Made by a program: the position numbers and the translations under genes. DNA of 64,000 nt from Myxococcota bacterium (GTDB lineage: Bacteria > Myxococcota_A > UBA9160 > SMWR01). The notes beneath the pieces were generated by a model that was not told the origin of the DNA, made no database searches, and saw only the letters and a list, made by a program, of their open reading frames with translations. The stretch covers positions 100,505 through 164,504 of the forward strand of contig JAKVBI010000004.1 in the NCBI GenBank assembly GCA_022447545.1, given 5' to 3'. Positions 50,421 to 59,348 of this stretch are shown one piece after another. The stretch's first letter is position 1. Each line of letters opens with the position of its first letter.

Positions 50421-51923
50421 ATGCTGAACGACTCGACAACGACTAGCCCCAGTTTCCCCTTCGAGAACAGCTACGCCCGATTGCCGGAGCGCTTCTTCGA
50501 ACGGCTACCCCCGACTCCCGTCGCGGAACCGGGCCTGATCCGGTTGAACAACGCCCTTGCCGACCACCTGGGCCTAGACTCGGAGAGCCTGACCGCACCC
50601 ACCGGGATCGAAGTTCTTGCCGGCAACCGTCTCCCCGCCGGTGCCGAACCCCTGGCCATGGCCTATGCGGGCTTTCAATTCGGCAACTGGGTCCCTCAAC
50701 TGGGTGATGGCCGCGCAATCCTGCTGGGCGAAGTCATCGATCGCGACGGTGTACGCCGGGACATCCAACTCAAGGGTGCGGGACCCACCCCTTTTTCGCG
50801 CCGGGGAGACGGACGCGCGGCCCTCGGTCCTGTCCTGCGCGAATTCGTCCTGGGTGAGGCCATGGCAGCGCTGGGAGTTGCCACCACCCGTTCTCTCGCA
50901 GCGGTGACCACTGGCGAGCGAGTCGTTCGTGAGACCCACCTGCCCGGTGCGGTGCTGACCCGGGTCGCCCAAAGCCATATCCGCGTGGGTACATTCCAAT
51001 TCTTCGCCGCCAGACAAGACCTGGATGCGATCCAATTGCTCGCCGATCACGTCATTGCGCGCCACTACCCAGAAGCAGCGGAATCGGCTGATCCACATCT
51101 CGCGCTGCTCCAGGCAGTGACGAACCGCCAGGCCGAACTGATCGCATCGTGGCAGTTGATCGGTTTCATCCATGGTGTGATGAACACAGACAATACGTCT
51201 GTCGCCGGGGAAACCATCGACTACGGCCCCTGTGCATTCATGGATCACTATCACCCGGAGACCGTCTACAGTTCCATCGATCAGAGGGGTCGTTACGCGT
51301 ACTGCAACCAGCCCCACATCGCCCAATGGAACCTGGCAGGGTTTGCCGAGAGCCTGTTGCCTCTGATGGGAGAAGACCAGGACGCCGCAGTGGCCCGCGC
51401 AACGGAGGTCATCCAGAGTTTTTCGGAGCGGTTCAATGCTGCCCAGAACTCGGGCTGGAGACGAAAGCTGGGCCTGGCAAGAACCCAGCCGAAAGACACG
51501 GAACTGGTAGAAGACCTCCTCGCCCGAATGGCCGACAACCACGCCGATTTCACATCGACCTTCCGAAGCCTTTGCGACGTCGAGAGCACGAGCAGCGAAC
51601 GAGATGAGAGCATCCGACGACTCTTCGACGACCCGGCAGCCATCGACGAGTGGATGGCGCGCTGGAGGCAGCGGCTCCAATTCGAGACCCGATCCGACGA
51701 AGATCGCGGCCAGGCCATGCGCGCAGTCAACCCAGCCTTCATCCCGCGCAATCACCTCGTGGAGGAGGTGATCTCAGCAGCCGTCGATCAGGGGGACTTC
51801 TCACCCTTTCACCGGCTCGTCGACGTCACCGCTTCGCCCTACGGCGACCCGTCGGGTCACGAGCAATTCACGGTGCCACCACGCCCTGATCAAGTGGTTC
51901 ACCAGACGTTTTGTGGAACGTAA
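50421..51923 (+). CDS. selO: SelO/YdiU family protein adenylyltransferase
   Basis: SelO transfers AMP to Ser/Thr/Tyr of target proteins, using a pseudokinase fold with inverted ATP. The 500 residues include 'MAYAGFQFGNWVPQLGDGRA', the nucleotide Lys in 'IQLKGAGPTPFSRRGDGRAA', 'FVLGEAMAALGVATTRSLAA' and the metal Asp in 'DNTSVAGETIDYGPCAFMD'. 'HGVMNTDN' is the conserved catalytic-loop replacement. No Sec-type C-terminus is seen. ATG 50421 is preferred to ATG 50358, because the family starts with 'FPFENSYARLPERFF'; neither has a strong ribosome site. Role in redox stress adaptation is known from E. coli. Confidence 0.92.
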   Translation: MLNDSTTTSPSFPFENSYARLPERFFERLPPTPVAEPGLIRLNNALADHLGLDSESLTAPTGIEVLAGNRLPAGAEPLAMAYAGFQFGNWVPQLGDGRAILLGEVIDRDGVRRDIQLKGAGPTPFSRRGDGRAALGPVLREFVLGEAMAALGVATTRSLAAVTTGERVVRETHLPGAVLTRVAQSHIRVGTFQFFAARQDLDAIQLLADHVIARHYPEAAESADPHLALLQAVTNRQAELIASWQLIGFIHGVMNTDNTSVAGETIDYGPCAFMDHYHPETVYSSIDQRGRYAYCNQPHIAQWNLAGFAESLLPLMGEDQDAAVARATEVIQSFSERFNAAQNSGWRRKLGLARTQPKDTELVEDLLARMADNHADFTSTFRSLCDVESTSSERDESIRRLFDDPAAIDEWMARWRQRLQFETRSDEDRGQAMRAVNPAFIPRNHLVEEVISAAVDQGDFSPFHRLVDVTASPYGDPSGHEQFTVPPRPDQVVHQTFCGT

Positions 51924-52050
51924 AACGAATACCCGCTCATTCCACCTTCACCAACCTTCCACGATCGCTGGACCGGTAAATGCCGCCCACGCCCCTCAAA
52001 GTGCCACTCCCGATATGATTTGCCCCTCGTACCAGACAGATGACCTCTTG

Positions 52051-52063
52051 AACATCGGATGTT
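52051..52063. promoter_or_regulatory. Operator-like palindrome upstream of the acyl-CoA dehydrogenase pair
   Basis: AACATC (52051-52056) and GATGTT (52058-52063) form a perfect 6-1-6 palindrome. TAGAAT, a -10-like hexamer, follows at 52074-52079. This is the arrangement expected for a TetR-type operator next to a promoter. The pair's start codon is about 147 bases downstream. No regulator gene is adjacent. Confidence 0.35.
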
Positions 52064-52209
52064 GATTTTCGAGTAGAATCCCAGGCTGCCGACCTTGCCG
52101 CACTCACGGCATTGGCTCCAGGGGCCCCACGTCCGGGTGATACCCTTTCGGACCACTTCGGCGAACCAGCAACTTCAACAACAGAGCAAAGTCGAGAACA
52201 GGCCAAAGA

Positions 52210-53352
52210 ATGGATGTCGATCTGAGCGAAGACCAGGAGTTCTTTCGGGAGACGACCCGAAAGTTTCTCGAAACTGAGATCCCCGTAGAAAACGTACGCC
52301 AACTCGCCGACAACCCGGCGGGCTTCGATCGGGACTGGTGGCGACGAGGCTGCGAGATGGGATGGACCTCAATGCTCGTGCCCGAAGAGCATGGAGGTGG
52401 AAGCCTGGAAGGTGAGGGTTTACTCGACCTCGTGATCGTTGCGGAAGAGATGGGTCGCCTGATCACTCCGGGGCCCCTGCTCGCGACCAATGTGGTCGCG
52501 CTGGCCGTGACCGAGAGAGGAACCGAAGATCAGAAAAAGGAACTTCTTCCGGGCATCGTGTCGGGCGACGTTCTTGCCACCTGGGCCCTCAATGAGTCCG
52601 GTGGACGGTGGCACCCAGAATCGCTCGAGTTGGAAGCTCGGCCGGTAGAAGGTGGGTTCTCACTACGAGGCACCAAAGAACCTGTCGAAGCGGCTGGGCA
52701 TGTCGACCAGATCCTCGTAACTGCGCGCACGGAAAACGGTTTAACACAATTCCTAGTTCCGAGTGACGCAGATGGAATGACCATCACCCCGATGGAAAGC
52801 CTCGATCTGGTACGCCGATATGGTTCAATTCAATTCGACGATGTCTTCGTTCCGGCGTCGTCAGTCCTCGGAGAGGTTGGACAGGCCGAAGACGACGTAG
52901 AACGGCAGCTTCAAGTCGCCATCGCACTCCAACTCGCCGAAACAGTGGGGACTGTCGACCGGATTTTCGAGGTCACTCTCGAGTGGATGTTCGACCGCCA
53001 CTCGTTTGGCCGACCTCTGGCTTCCTACCAGGCGCTCAAGCACCGATTTGCAGACATGAAGCTCTACCACGAGGCGAACCAGGCCGCGGCGACAGCCGTA
53101 GCCCGTGCCGTGCAGCATCACGACGAGGAGGCCTCTCTCAAGGCGAGTTCCGCAAAGTCCTACGTCGGAGATCACGCCACCTTCGTACTCCAGGAGTGCG
53201 TACAGATGCACGGCGGACTCGGCGTGACCTGGGAGTACGATCTCCACCTCTACTTGCGGCGCGCCACCACCAACCAAGTGCAATACGGAACCCCCGACGA
53301 CCACCGCGAACGCATCGCACAACTCATCGGCATGGACGAGGAATCCCAATGA
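52210..53352 (+). CDS. Acyl-CoA dehydrogenase, first subunit of a coupled pair
   Basis: The 380 residues show an acyl-CoA dehydrogenase fold: N-terminal helical domain ('DLSEDQEFFRETTRKFLETE'), middle barrel with 'TWALNESGGRWHP' and 'YGSIQFDDVFVPASSVLGEV', and C-terminal domain with 'FDRHSFGRPLASYQALKHRF' and 'QMHGGLGVTWEYDLHLYLRR'. It overlaps the next ACAD by four bases (ATGA), suggesting an alpha2beta2 heterocomplex like the mycobacterial ChsE (FadE28/29 type). The catalytic Glu cannot be placed with certainty. Confidence 0.88.
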   Translation: MDVDLSEDQEFFRETTRKFLETEIPVENVRQLADNPAGFDRDWWRRGCEMGWTSMLVPEEHGGGSLEGEGLLDLVIVAEEMGRLITPGPLLATNVVALAVTERGTEDQKKELLPGIVSGDVLATWALNESGGRWHPESLELEARPVEGGFSLRGTKEPVEAAGHVDQILVTARTENGLTQFLVPSDADGMTITPMESLDLVRRYGSIQFDDVFVPASSVLGEVGQAEDDVERQLQVAIALQLAETVGTVDRIFEVTLEWMFDRHSFGRPLASYQALKHRFADMKLYHEANQAAATAVARAVQHHDEEASLKASSAKSYVGDHATFVLQECVQMHGGLGVTWEYDLHLYLRRATTNQVQYGTPDDHRERIAQLIGMDEESQ

Positions 53353-54599
53353 CAGAGTCAAACCAATCCATGGAAACTCCGGAAGAATTCCAGCTGCGAG
53401 CCCGGGCATGGCTGGCGGACAACATGCCGCGTCGACCGGAAGGACAGGGGCACCTGCGCAACTTTGACCGTTGCCGAGAACTTCAAAAACTCCTACACGA
53501 AGGGGGGTTCGCTGGTGTGTGCTTCCCCGCCGAATATGGCGGATTGGGCCTGACACTCGAACACCAGCAGGCACTCGATGAAGAAACCATGTCCTACGAC
53601 ATGCCCCTGGCCCTCAATATCCCCACTTTTGGAATCATTGGAGCGACCCTGGTCGAGTTCGGTACGCACGAACAGAAGCAGCGCTACCTGCCGCCGATGA
53701 TTCGAGGAGAAGAGATCTGGGTGCAGTTCCTTTCCGAGCCCAGCAGCGGGTCGGATCTCGCATCCCTGACCATGCGCGCCACCCGTGATGGGGATTCTTT
53801 CTTGCTGAATGGCTCGAAGATCTGGAGTTCTGGCGCCCAGTCGGCCGACTATGGAATCTGCGTGGCGCGTTCCAACTGGGACGTCCCCAAACACGATGGC
53901 ATCACCGTCTTCATCGTCAAGATCAAGCAACCGGGCATCGTCGTCGAGGAGATCGTGGACACCTTTGGCGGGACCGAGTTCTGCCAGGAGTTCTTCGACG
54001 ACGTGAGAATCTCGATGGACGACGTCGTTGGCGAAGTGGATGCCGGCTGGACGGTGGTCCGAGGACTCCTGGCCCACGAGCGAAATTCCATGGGAAACGC
54101 ATCGCCCTTGACCAGCGGACTCGAATTGGCCCCCACCGACCACGTCGTCTCGGACATCGTCGACATCGCCCGAACCACTGGCATGGCCTCGGATCCCAAG
54201 ACCCGGCAACTCGTCGGTGAGAACTACGCCCTCCGATTTGTCCAGAGCGAAACCACCAATCGCATCAGCAGTGGCATGGCTCGGGGCCAGTTTCCACCCA
54301 CGGCTGGCGCCCTGCTGCGGCTCATGGGAGCACGCGCCGCCGTTCGCCGCTCCGACGTGGCGCTCGCGATTGCGGGCTCCGGAGCGGCTGCTTGGCACGA
54401 GGGTGACCCCGCAGGCAATGCAGGCTCACGATTCGTGGGGCGACAGGCGGCCGAGATCGGCGGCGGCACGACGGAAATGCAGCGCAACATCATCAGCGAG
54501 CGCATGCTCCAGATGCCACGGGAGCTCGCAGCGGACCGGGGAATCCCCTTCAACGAAGTGCGCCACAACGCCGCGACCACCCAGAAAAGCAAGAAATAG
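53349..54599 (+). CDS. Acyl-CoA dehydrogenase, second subunit of a coupled pair
   Basis: The 416 residues carry 'EEFQLRARAWLADNMP', 'CFPAEYGGLGLTLEHQQALD', 'VQFLSEPSSGSDLASLTMRA', 'NGSKIWSSGAQSADYGICVA' and the FAD segment 'AAEIGGGTTEMQRNIISERM'. ATG 53349 overlaps the previous stop; longer frames run through the first ACAD and are rejected. It converges with the tandem alpha/beta-barrel gene, which ends 14 bases away. The pair probably oxidises a bulky or branched acyl-CoA; the exact substrate is unknown. Confidence 0.9.
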   Translation: MTESNQSMETPEEFQLRARAWLADNMPRRPEGQGHLRNFDRCRELQKLLHEGGFAGVCFPAEYGGLGLTLEHQQALDEETMSYDMPLALNIPTFGIIGATLVEFGTHEQKQRYLPPMIRGEEIWVQFLSEPSSGSDLASLTMRATRDGDSFLLNGSKIWSSGAQSADYGICVARSNWDVPKHDGITVFIVKIKQPGIVVEEIVDTFGGTEFCQEFFDDVRISMDDVVGEVDAGWTVVRGLLAHERNSMGNASPLTSGLELAPTDHVVSDIVDIARTTGMASDPKTRQLVGENYALRFVQSETTNRISSGMARGQFPPTAGALLRLMGARAAVRRSDVALAIAGSGAAAWHEGDPAGNAGSRFVGRQAAEIGGGTTEMQRNIISERMLQMPRELAADRGIPFNEVRHNAATTQKSKK

Positions 54600-54612
54600 G
54601 GCTGGCCACCGC

Positions 54613-55401
54613 TCAATCGAACCAGTCGTAATGCTCCCCGCTCACGAGCTGGAAGGGACCCGCGAGTAACCGTGTCGCGGCATCGGCATCCGGATGTGTG
54701 CGCCCGGCGGCACGCCATTGCGCTGCTCTCCAATGAAGGTCTCGCACCATTTCGATGGGGTCGCCGTCCAGAAACAGGATTCGGACATTTCGGTTGGCGG
54801 GTGGAAGTGCGACACCCGTGACGGGGGCCTCCGGCCACGACTGAAACCAGTAGCAGCCGGTAACATGTTTCACGCTCAGCAGGTCAGGAATGTGTACCTC
54901 GTCGTAATAACCGTGCAATGCTTCGCGATCGGCGCCTTCCGGAGTATCAATGACTGAGACAAACACCCCCTTATGCGGCAGATAGGGGACGGCATTGGCC
55001 GACACGACCACACGCTCGCTCGCATAAGCGCCGACCAACCGATAGATCCCACCCGAAGACGGAACCGGCAGGGAACGCATCCGTCCCGCGTCGCGTAGAG
55101 CACGGCTCCCCCCAGCGAACATTTCCAGAATTGTCTCCAGGGGATCCGTGAGCATGTAGTACGTGAAGTATTCGGTTCCAGCGAGCTCGCCGGAATCCAC
55201 GGGCCGCACTCTCTGGTAGGCCGGTGGCGCGACGGTACGCTGGGCAAGAGCGACCCCCGGACGACACGAAACCTCTGGAAGGTGGTCATTACGATGCCAG
55301 TACCCGTAGGTACCATGCTCTGCGGTTGCTTCTCCCCCGGGACCACCAATGCGCCCCAGAGAAAGCAACGCCGCCTTGATCTTGTTCTCGAACTCGGCCA
55401 T
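54613..55401 (-). CDS. Tandem dimeric alpha/beta-barrel (EthD-like) protein
   Basis: The 262-residue protein seems to contain two ferredoxin-like halves. The first has 'GYWHRNDHLPEVSCRPGV' and 'YFTYYMLTDPLETILEMFAG'. The second has 'VFVSVIDTPEGADREALHGY' then 'YDEVHIPDLLSVKHVTGCYW', an EthD-type 'H-P-x-L-x-x-x-x-H-V-x-G' pattern with conserved His. This is consistent with an internal duplication. EthD-like proteins are found in degradation gene clusters. It lies between the ACAD pair and the thiolase/DUF35 pair, opposite to the ACADs. Function unknown. Confidence 0.66.
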   Translation of the reverse strand: MAEFENKIKAALLSLGRIGGPGGEATAEHGTYGYWHRNDHLPEVSCRPGVALAQRTVAPPAYQRVRPVDSGELAGTEYFTYYMLTDPLETILEMFAGGSRALRDAGRMRSLPVPSSGGIYRLVGAYASERVVVSANAVPYLPHKGVFVSVIDTPEGADREALHGYYDEVHIPDLLSVKHVTGCYWFQSWPEAPVTGVALPPANRNVRILFLDGDPIEMVRDLHWRAAQWRAAGRTHPDADAATRLLAGPFQLVSGEHYDWFD

Positions 55402-55743
55402 CAGGACTCTCTAGTAAGAGTGCGCTTTGCGGTACAAGACAGAACCTCCAACGCCTCCGTGGTGCCTTGCATCGATCATGAACTCGTTGCAAACCTCGTA
55501 GTCGAATTGACGATCGTCATCCCGAGTCGAAACAGCACGTTGACGACAGCCTAGGAACACCAGCGAAGAGACGACAACCCCACCGAGGTCCTGTGGAGTC
55601 GCATGCTCTCCTCCTCACCTCGATCCGACCGCCCGATGATACACGCCACAAGGTCGCTGGGGGCGGCCTTGGGAATCGACGCAGACGCAAGTCACATGGA
55701 TCGGGATCCCATCCGTCGATGCAATACTCGGCTACGTCTCACA
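55402..55743. other. Gene-free stretch upstream of the alpha/beta-barrel gene
   Basis: 342 bases separate the thiolase-like stop from the alpha/beta-barrel start on the same strand. No gene is supported. It contains a 12-base perfect palindrome at 55508-55519 (separate entry) and a small CTCT/AGAG hairpin near 55410, so it is probably the promoter region of the alpha/beta-barrel gene. Confidence 0.5.
55508..55519. promoter_or_regulatory. 12-base perfect palindrome
   Basis: TGACGATCGTCA is fully self-complementary and sits about 107 bases before the alpha/beta-barrel start codon. Size and position suit a dimeric repressor site. No promoter hexamers could be matched to it. Confidence 0.3.
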
Positions 55744-56928
55744 TCAGAGTCGTTTGAGGATGGCCCCCTGAGAATTGAAGAAGAAGCCACCGCATCCGAT
55801 CAGCGCCGTTTTGGCATCGGCCACCTGACGCTCACCCGCGTCACCCCGAAGCTGGGTCACGGCCTCGCGCAGATGTCCGGTTCCGCGCGACGCCCCCTCG
55901 GAAAGCGACCCACCGTGTGGGTTCATGGGAACTCGGCCGTTGATCAGGACACTGCCCGAGGCGTCGTCCCAGTGCTCCTGCATGAAACGCCCCGCTCCCC
56001 CGGGCGGGCAGTACCCCATATTCTCGATCCAGGACAGGGTGATGATGGTGAAGCCGTCGTAGGGGAAGAAGACATCGACGTCGTCGATCCAGATATCGCT
56101 CCGCTCCTTGAGCGCCTCGATCACGACGTGTTGGCCGTGGCGGCTCAGATTCGGAAGCTGATCCTCGTCATTTTTCCCGACGATTCCGGCCGTGGCCGTA
56201 TGGATCACCACGGGGTTCGGCGTCAGCGCCTTGGCCTTCTCCGTAGTGGTCAGGATGAATGCGTCCGCACCATCGACGGGAATGTCCATGTCGAGCATGC
56301 AGAGCGGGTCGCGGATCATGCGTGCCGAGAGGTAGTCCTCCATGGTCAGGGGAAACTGCATGACCGCCTTGGGGTTGCGGGCCGCGTTGGCTCGCATGTT
56401 CAATGCCACGCGCCCGAAGTCCTCTCGCGTGGCGCCGTATTCGTGGATGTAACGCGACGCCCATGCGGTGTAGGCCGCAGCGGGATCAATCGCCTCAGGA
56501 ACTGGCGGTTTGGCCGTTCCACCGCCCATCATCATGTAGCGACGGAAGGGGTCGTTGGCGGCCGAGCGCGAGTTCCAGGGCAGCCTTGTGAATGCGTAGT
56601 AGAGCAGGACGGTGTCACATTGGCCGGAGAAGATCGCCGTCATGGCATCCACGAGGCCAAATACGGCAACAGGCATGGGACCTGAGTGGTGGGTGACATT
56701 GGGCAGGTTCAGTGCGGCGGCCATCTGGTTGGCTCTTGGCGCGCCGGGCTCCAGCACACCCACCACCCCATCGATGTCGCTCTTCTCGACGCCGGCGTCG
56801 CGAATGGCGTTGATGGCGGCCTCACAGGCCAAAGAGGCGGGCGACACCCCTCCGGCGTCGCGGCCGAATTTCGTCGACCCCACGCCCACGATGGCAATTT
56901 CGTCTCGCATCGGATTGCGGCGCGCCAT
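55744..56928 (-). CDS. Thiolase-fold lipid-transfer/aldolase-like protein (SCP-x/Ltp2 type)
   Basis: The 394-residue protein has the thiolase fold: 'EIAIVGVGSTKFGRDAGG', 'LACEAAINAIRDAGVEKSDI', and a C-terminal 'PMNPHGGSLSEGASRGTGHL'. The usual nucleophilic Cys segment is replaced by 'HHSGPMPVAVFGLVDAM', which contains no Cys. 'VFFPYDGFTIITLSWIENMG' carries Tyr residues where Ltp2-type retro-aldolases have catalytic Tyr. ATG 56928 shares its A with the DUF35 stop (TGATG). The DUF35 partner supports an Ltp2-DUF35 complex. A true thiolase is unlikely. Confidence 0.85.
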   Translation of the reverse strand: MARRNPMRDEIAIVGVGSTKFGRDAGGVSPASLACEAAINAIRDAGVEKSDIDGVVGVLEPGAPRANQMAAALNLPNVTHHSGPMPVAVFGLVDAMTAIFSGQCDTVLLYYAFTRLPWNSRSAANDPFRRYMMMGGGTAKPPVPEAIDPAAAYTAWASRYIHEYGATREDFGRVALNMRANAARNPKAVMQFPLTMEDYLSARMIRDPLCMLDMDIPVDGADAFILTTTEKAKALTPNPVVIHTATAGIVGKNDEDQLPNLSRHGQHVVIEALKERSDIWIDDVDVFFPYDGFTIITLSWIENMGYCPPGGAGRFMQEHWDDASGSVLINGRVPMNPHGGSLSEGASRGTGHLREAVTQLRGDAGERQVADAKTALIGCGGFFFNSQGAILKRL

Positions 56929-57383
56929 CAAGAAGCTCCTTCCGTGCGCGGTCGGAACACCGGAAACGGCGAGCCGTAGCGCTCAATCCAGGTGAGTTCG
57001 ACTTCGAGACCAATCTTCACGTCCTCGACCGGGCAGCCGACCACGGTGCTGCTGAAGCGCAGCCCCTCCTGCTCCTCGAGATCCACGGTCACGACGGGGT
57101 GGGGTCCCTTCAGGTAATCGACATCCGGCGCCGGGGCACCCTGGCGCAAAAACATGGCCAGGTGGATCACGCCTCGACCACTGACCTCGGTGGGGGTCAG
57201 GTTCGAGGACCAGCACTCGGGACAGATCGGCTTGGGGGGATGGTGGAAGAGGCTGCAATTGTCGCAGCGGTTGATCAGCAGCCGCTCGTCGAGCCAGCCT
57301 CGGAACAAATGCTTGGAATCATGGGTGATCTGTACCCATGGAAAGCGCTTGACCAGCGCTTCGTCGTCGACCGGTTCGCTCAT
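56928..57383 (-). CDS. DUF35 OB-fold/zinc-ribbon acyl-CoA-associated protein
   Basis: The 151 residues have the rubredoxin-like zinc ribbon 'CDNCSLFHHPPKPICPEC' and an OB-fold ('VTVDLEEQEGLRF', 'LEVELTWIERYG'). DUF35 proteins are subunits of thiolase-type and hydratase complexes; in mycobacteria ChsH2 has DUF35 and partners Ltp2 and ChsH1. The gene overlaps the downstream thiolase-like gene by one base. Length is normal for a single DUF35, without an added MaoC-type domain. It is the first gene of this short operon. Confidence 0.88.
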   Translation of the reverse strand: MSEPVDDEALVKRFPWVQITHDSKHLFRGWLDERLLINRCDNCSLFHHPPKPICPECWSSNLTPTEVSGRGVIHLAMFLRQGAPAPDVDYLKGPHPVVTVDLEEQEGLRFSSTVVGCPVEDVKIGLEVELTWIERYGSPFPVFRPRTEGAS

Positions 57384-57737
57384 CGTGTGCCCTTCTGCTC
57401 TGGGGAATCGTTTTCATCCAGTGGCGATCCGCGGATGATAGTTCCACCTGCCACGGAAGCGGTTCTTTTTTTCCGTTGGGGCCACACTCCTGCGCCCAGG
57501 GCGGCGCAGAACGGGACCAGCAGCGATCCAGAGCCGCTGGCTTCCGCGAAACGGCCTGCTGCTGATCGTCAGCCAATCGCCTCGTTCCCCCCCCGGACAC
57601 GATCACCATAACGCCTTTCAAGTTTTTCTTCCGCGAATGGTCCGATCCGCCTCCCTCTGCCGACTCTTTCCTCGAAGCTCGGGGAAAGTGGCCGGAATTC
57701 CAGCGACAGGCCGCCCCCGGGTACACGGAGGTGGGAC
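57384..57737. other. Gene-free divergent stretch
   Basis: 354 bases lie between the divergent DUF35 and DUF1501 genes. An inverted repeat ACGGAA (57459-57464) with TTCCGT encloses a run of seven T. It may be a hairpin in the DUF35 leader or a binding site. No gene is supported; both promoters must be here, but no clear hexamers were found. Confidence 0.4.
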
Positions 57738-59348
57738 ATGGATCGATCTCGACGGAATTTCCTGCGCACGGCGGGTCTCGGACTGGTGGGCACGGGCATC
57801 GGTCTCTCTCTCCCGTGGCCCGGAAAAGCATCCTTCCCCGTGCCCCCCCCCGGCTCCTTCCTTCCCATCGGGCCGGAGTTCGGCTCCATCGACAACCCCT
57901 TCGACGGTGCCATCGGCCCGCTGTGTCCAAACCTCGGCAAACGCGTGCTCGAGATCGTCCACTACGGGGGCCTCTCCCCCTGGGAGACCTTCTGGGTCAA
58001 TGGAGGGGGGGACGATTCATTCATCAACGACGAGACCTTCGCCTCGACCCAAGTCGACATGCGCGGCGCCGGCGATTTCGTCAAGAACTTCGACTGGTGC
58101 GACTCGGGCCCACCCAACCCCGACCGCGTCAGGTTCTTCGGCGAGGACCAAGCCGGCAAGGAAATCTTCTGGGGTCCGGCGACCCAGCCCCTGTGGGACG
58201 ACGACATTCTGTCTTCCGCGCGAATGATCGCCTTTGGCCACGACAAGAACGTCCACGAACTCGCCATGCCCATCGCCCTTACCGGGCTTGAAATTGGACG
58301 GGCACGTGGGGCGGGACTTGGAGCCGCGATCTCTCGCGCCTACCGAAACACCCCCTTCTGCGAGAATGGGAACCGGCCCCACTCCTACGTTCTGATGCCG
58401 TCGGATATCGGGATGTACCGCGGCATTTCGGCCTCGATCCTCGCAACGGGCCTCCACGGCGGCGCCAATCGACCCGTTGAGCTGAAGATCGGTCCTGAGG
58501 GCCTCGGGGATCTCTTTGCAAATGCAGAACCCAGCGATGTCTCGGCGGCTGCGCTCCAGGCCCTGCGCGATCAGTACCAACAGCGATTGCGCTGGCAGGG
58601 AAATTCTGGAAACCCGGTTAGATCGCCGCAATTCGACGATTATCGCTCCTCGTTCAATACGCTCGAAAACTCGTCGGCTCTCGACCCCCTCTTGGGAGGC
58701 AACGTGCTCCAGGCAGAGCTGGGGCAGTCCTGCCAGTCCACGCCAAAAACCGGTATGGACTACACCGGCAAGGCTCTCGACGTTGCAGCCATTCTGCTGA
58801 ATCCGGATCAGGGCAACGCCCGCTACGTCGGTGTGATGGATCGCGGCTTCGAAACGTATGCGGGAGCCCCCTACGACACCCACAACAAGAGCACTCAGGC
58901 GGACACACACGTACCCCAGACTCTGACCAATCTGTATCACTGCCTCTCGAAGCTGCGCACCTTGATCGATAGTGGGGCCATCGACCTCGATGACACTCTG
59001 GTCGTCCTGACCACGGAGATGGGCCGCAACCCAAGCCTCGGTGCATACAACGGACGTGAGCACTGGACCCAGGGAACCGTACAGGTCCTGCTTGGATCGC
59101 CGGGCGCATCAGGCATCGTCGGCACGCTCGACGACAACGGATACGCGAAGCCCGGAAGCGACTTTCCCGAAAACACACCCTGTTTCAAATCCGCTCATGC
59201 ACGTGCCGCAGTTCTAATGGCCGCCGGGGTTGACCCCGTGGCATCGAATTCGAGCACCTTCGTGCTCGGAGAACTGAACAAACCCCTCTCGGCAGGATCC
59301 GATGCCGAACTCCGAGCCCTCATCGGCTCCGAAATCCTGGGAGTATGA
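57738..59348 (+). CDS. Tat-exported DUF1501 family protein
   Basis: The 536 residues start with a twin-arginine signal ('SRRNFLRTAGLGLVGTGIGL'), so the protein is exported folded, probably with a metal cofactor. DUF1501 belongs to the alkaline-phosphatase/sulfatase superfamily; the conserved 'LVVLTTEMGRNPSLGAYNG' and 'REHWTQGTVQVLLGSPG' give the typical metal Asp/His region. 'VLEIVHYGGLSPWETFWVNG' is the N-terminal family block. ATG 57738 follows GGAGG. The stop overlaps the next gene (ATGA), which codes for a heme c lipoprotein. Function in other bacteria is unknown. Confidence 0.87.
   Translation: MDRSRRNFLRTAGLGLVGTGIGLSLPWPGKASFPVPPPGSFLPIGPEFGSIDNPFDGAIGPLCPNLGKRVLEIVHYGGLSPWETFWVNGGGDDSFINDETFASTQVDMRGAGDFVKNFDWCDSGPPNPDRVRFFGEDQAGKEIFWGPATQPLWDDDILSSARMIAFGHDKNVHELAMPIALTGLEIGRARGAGLGAAISRAYRNTPFCENGNRPHSYVLMPSDIGMYRGISASILATGLHGGANRPVELKIGPEGLGDLFANAEPSDVSAAALQALRDQYQQRLRWQGNSGNPVRSPQFDDYRSSFNTLENSSALDPLLGGNVLQAELGQSCQSTPKTGMDYTGKALDVAAILLNPDQGNARYVGVMDRGFETYAGAPYDTHNKSTQADTHVPQTLTNLYHCLSKLRTLIDSGAIDLDDTLVVLTTEMGRNPSLGAYNGREHWTQGTVQVLLGSPGASGIVGTLDDNGYAKPGSDFPENTPCFKSAHARAAVLMAAGVDPVASNSSTFVLGELNKPLSAGSDAELRALIGSEILGV

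Noticed and set aside
52983-53348. N-terminal extension of the second acyl-CoA dehydrogenase
   Set aside because: It reads through the first ACAD in another frame; ATG 53349 with the ATGA overlap is far better.
55744-56685. Plus-strand frame opposite the thiolase-like gene
   Set aside because: Antisense shadow; the minus strand shows the thiolase fold and coupling with DUF35.
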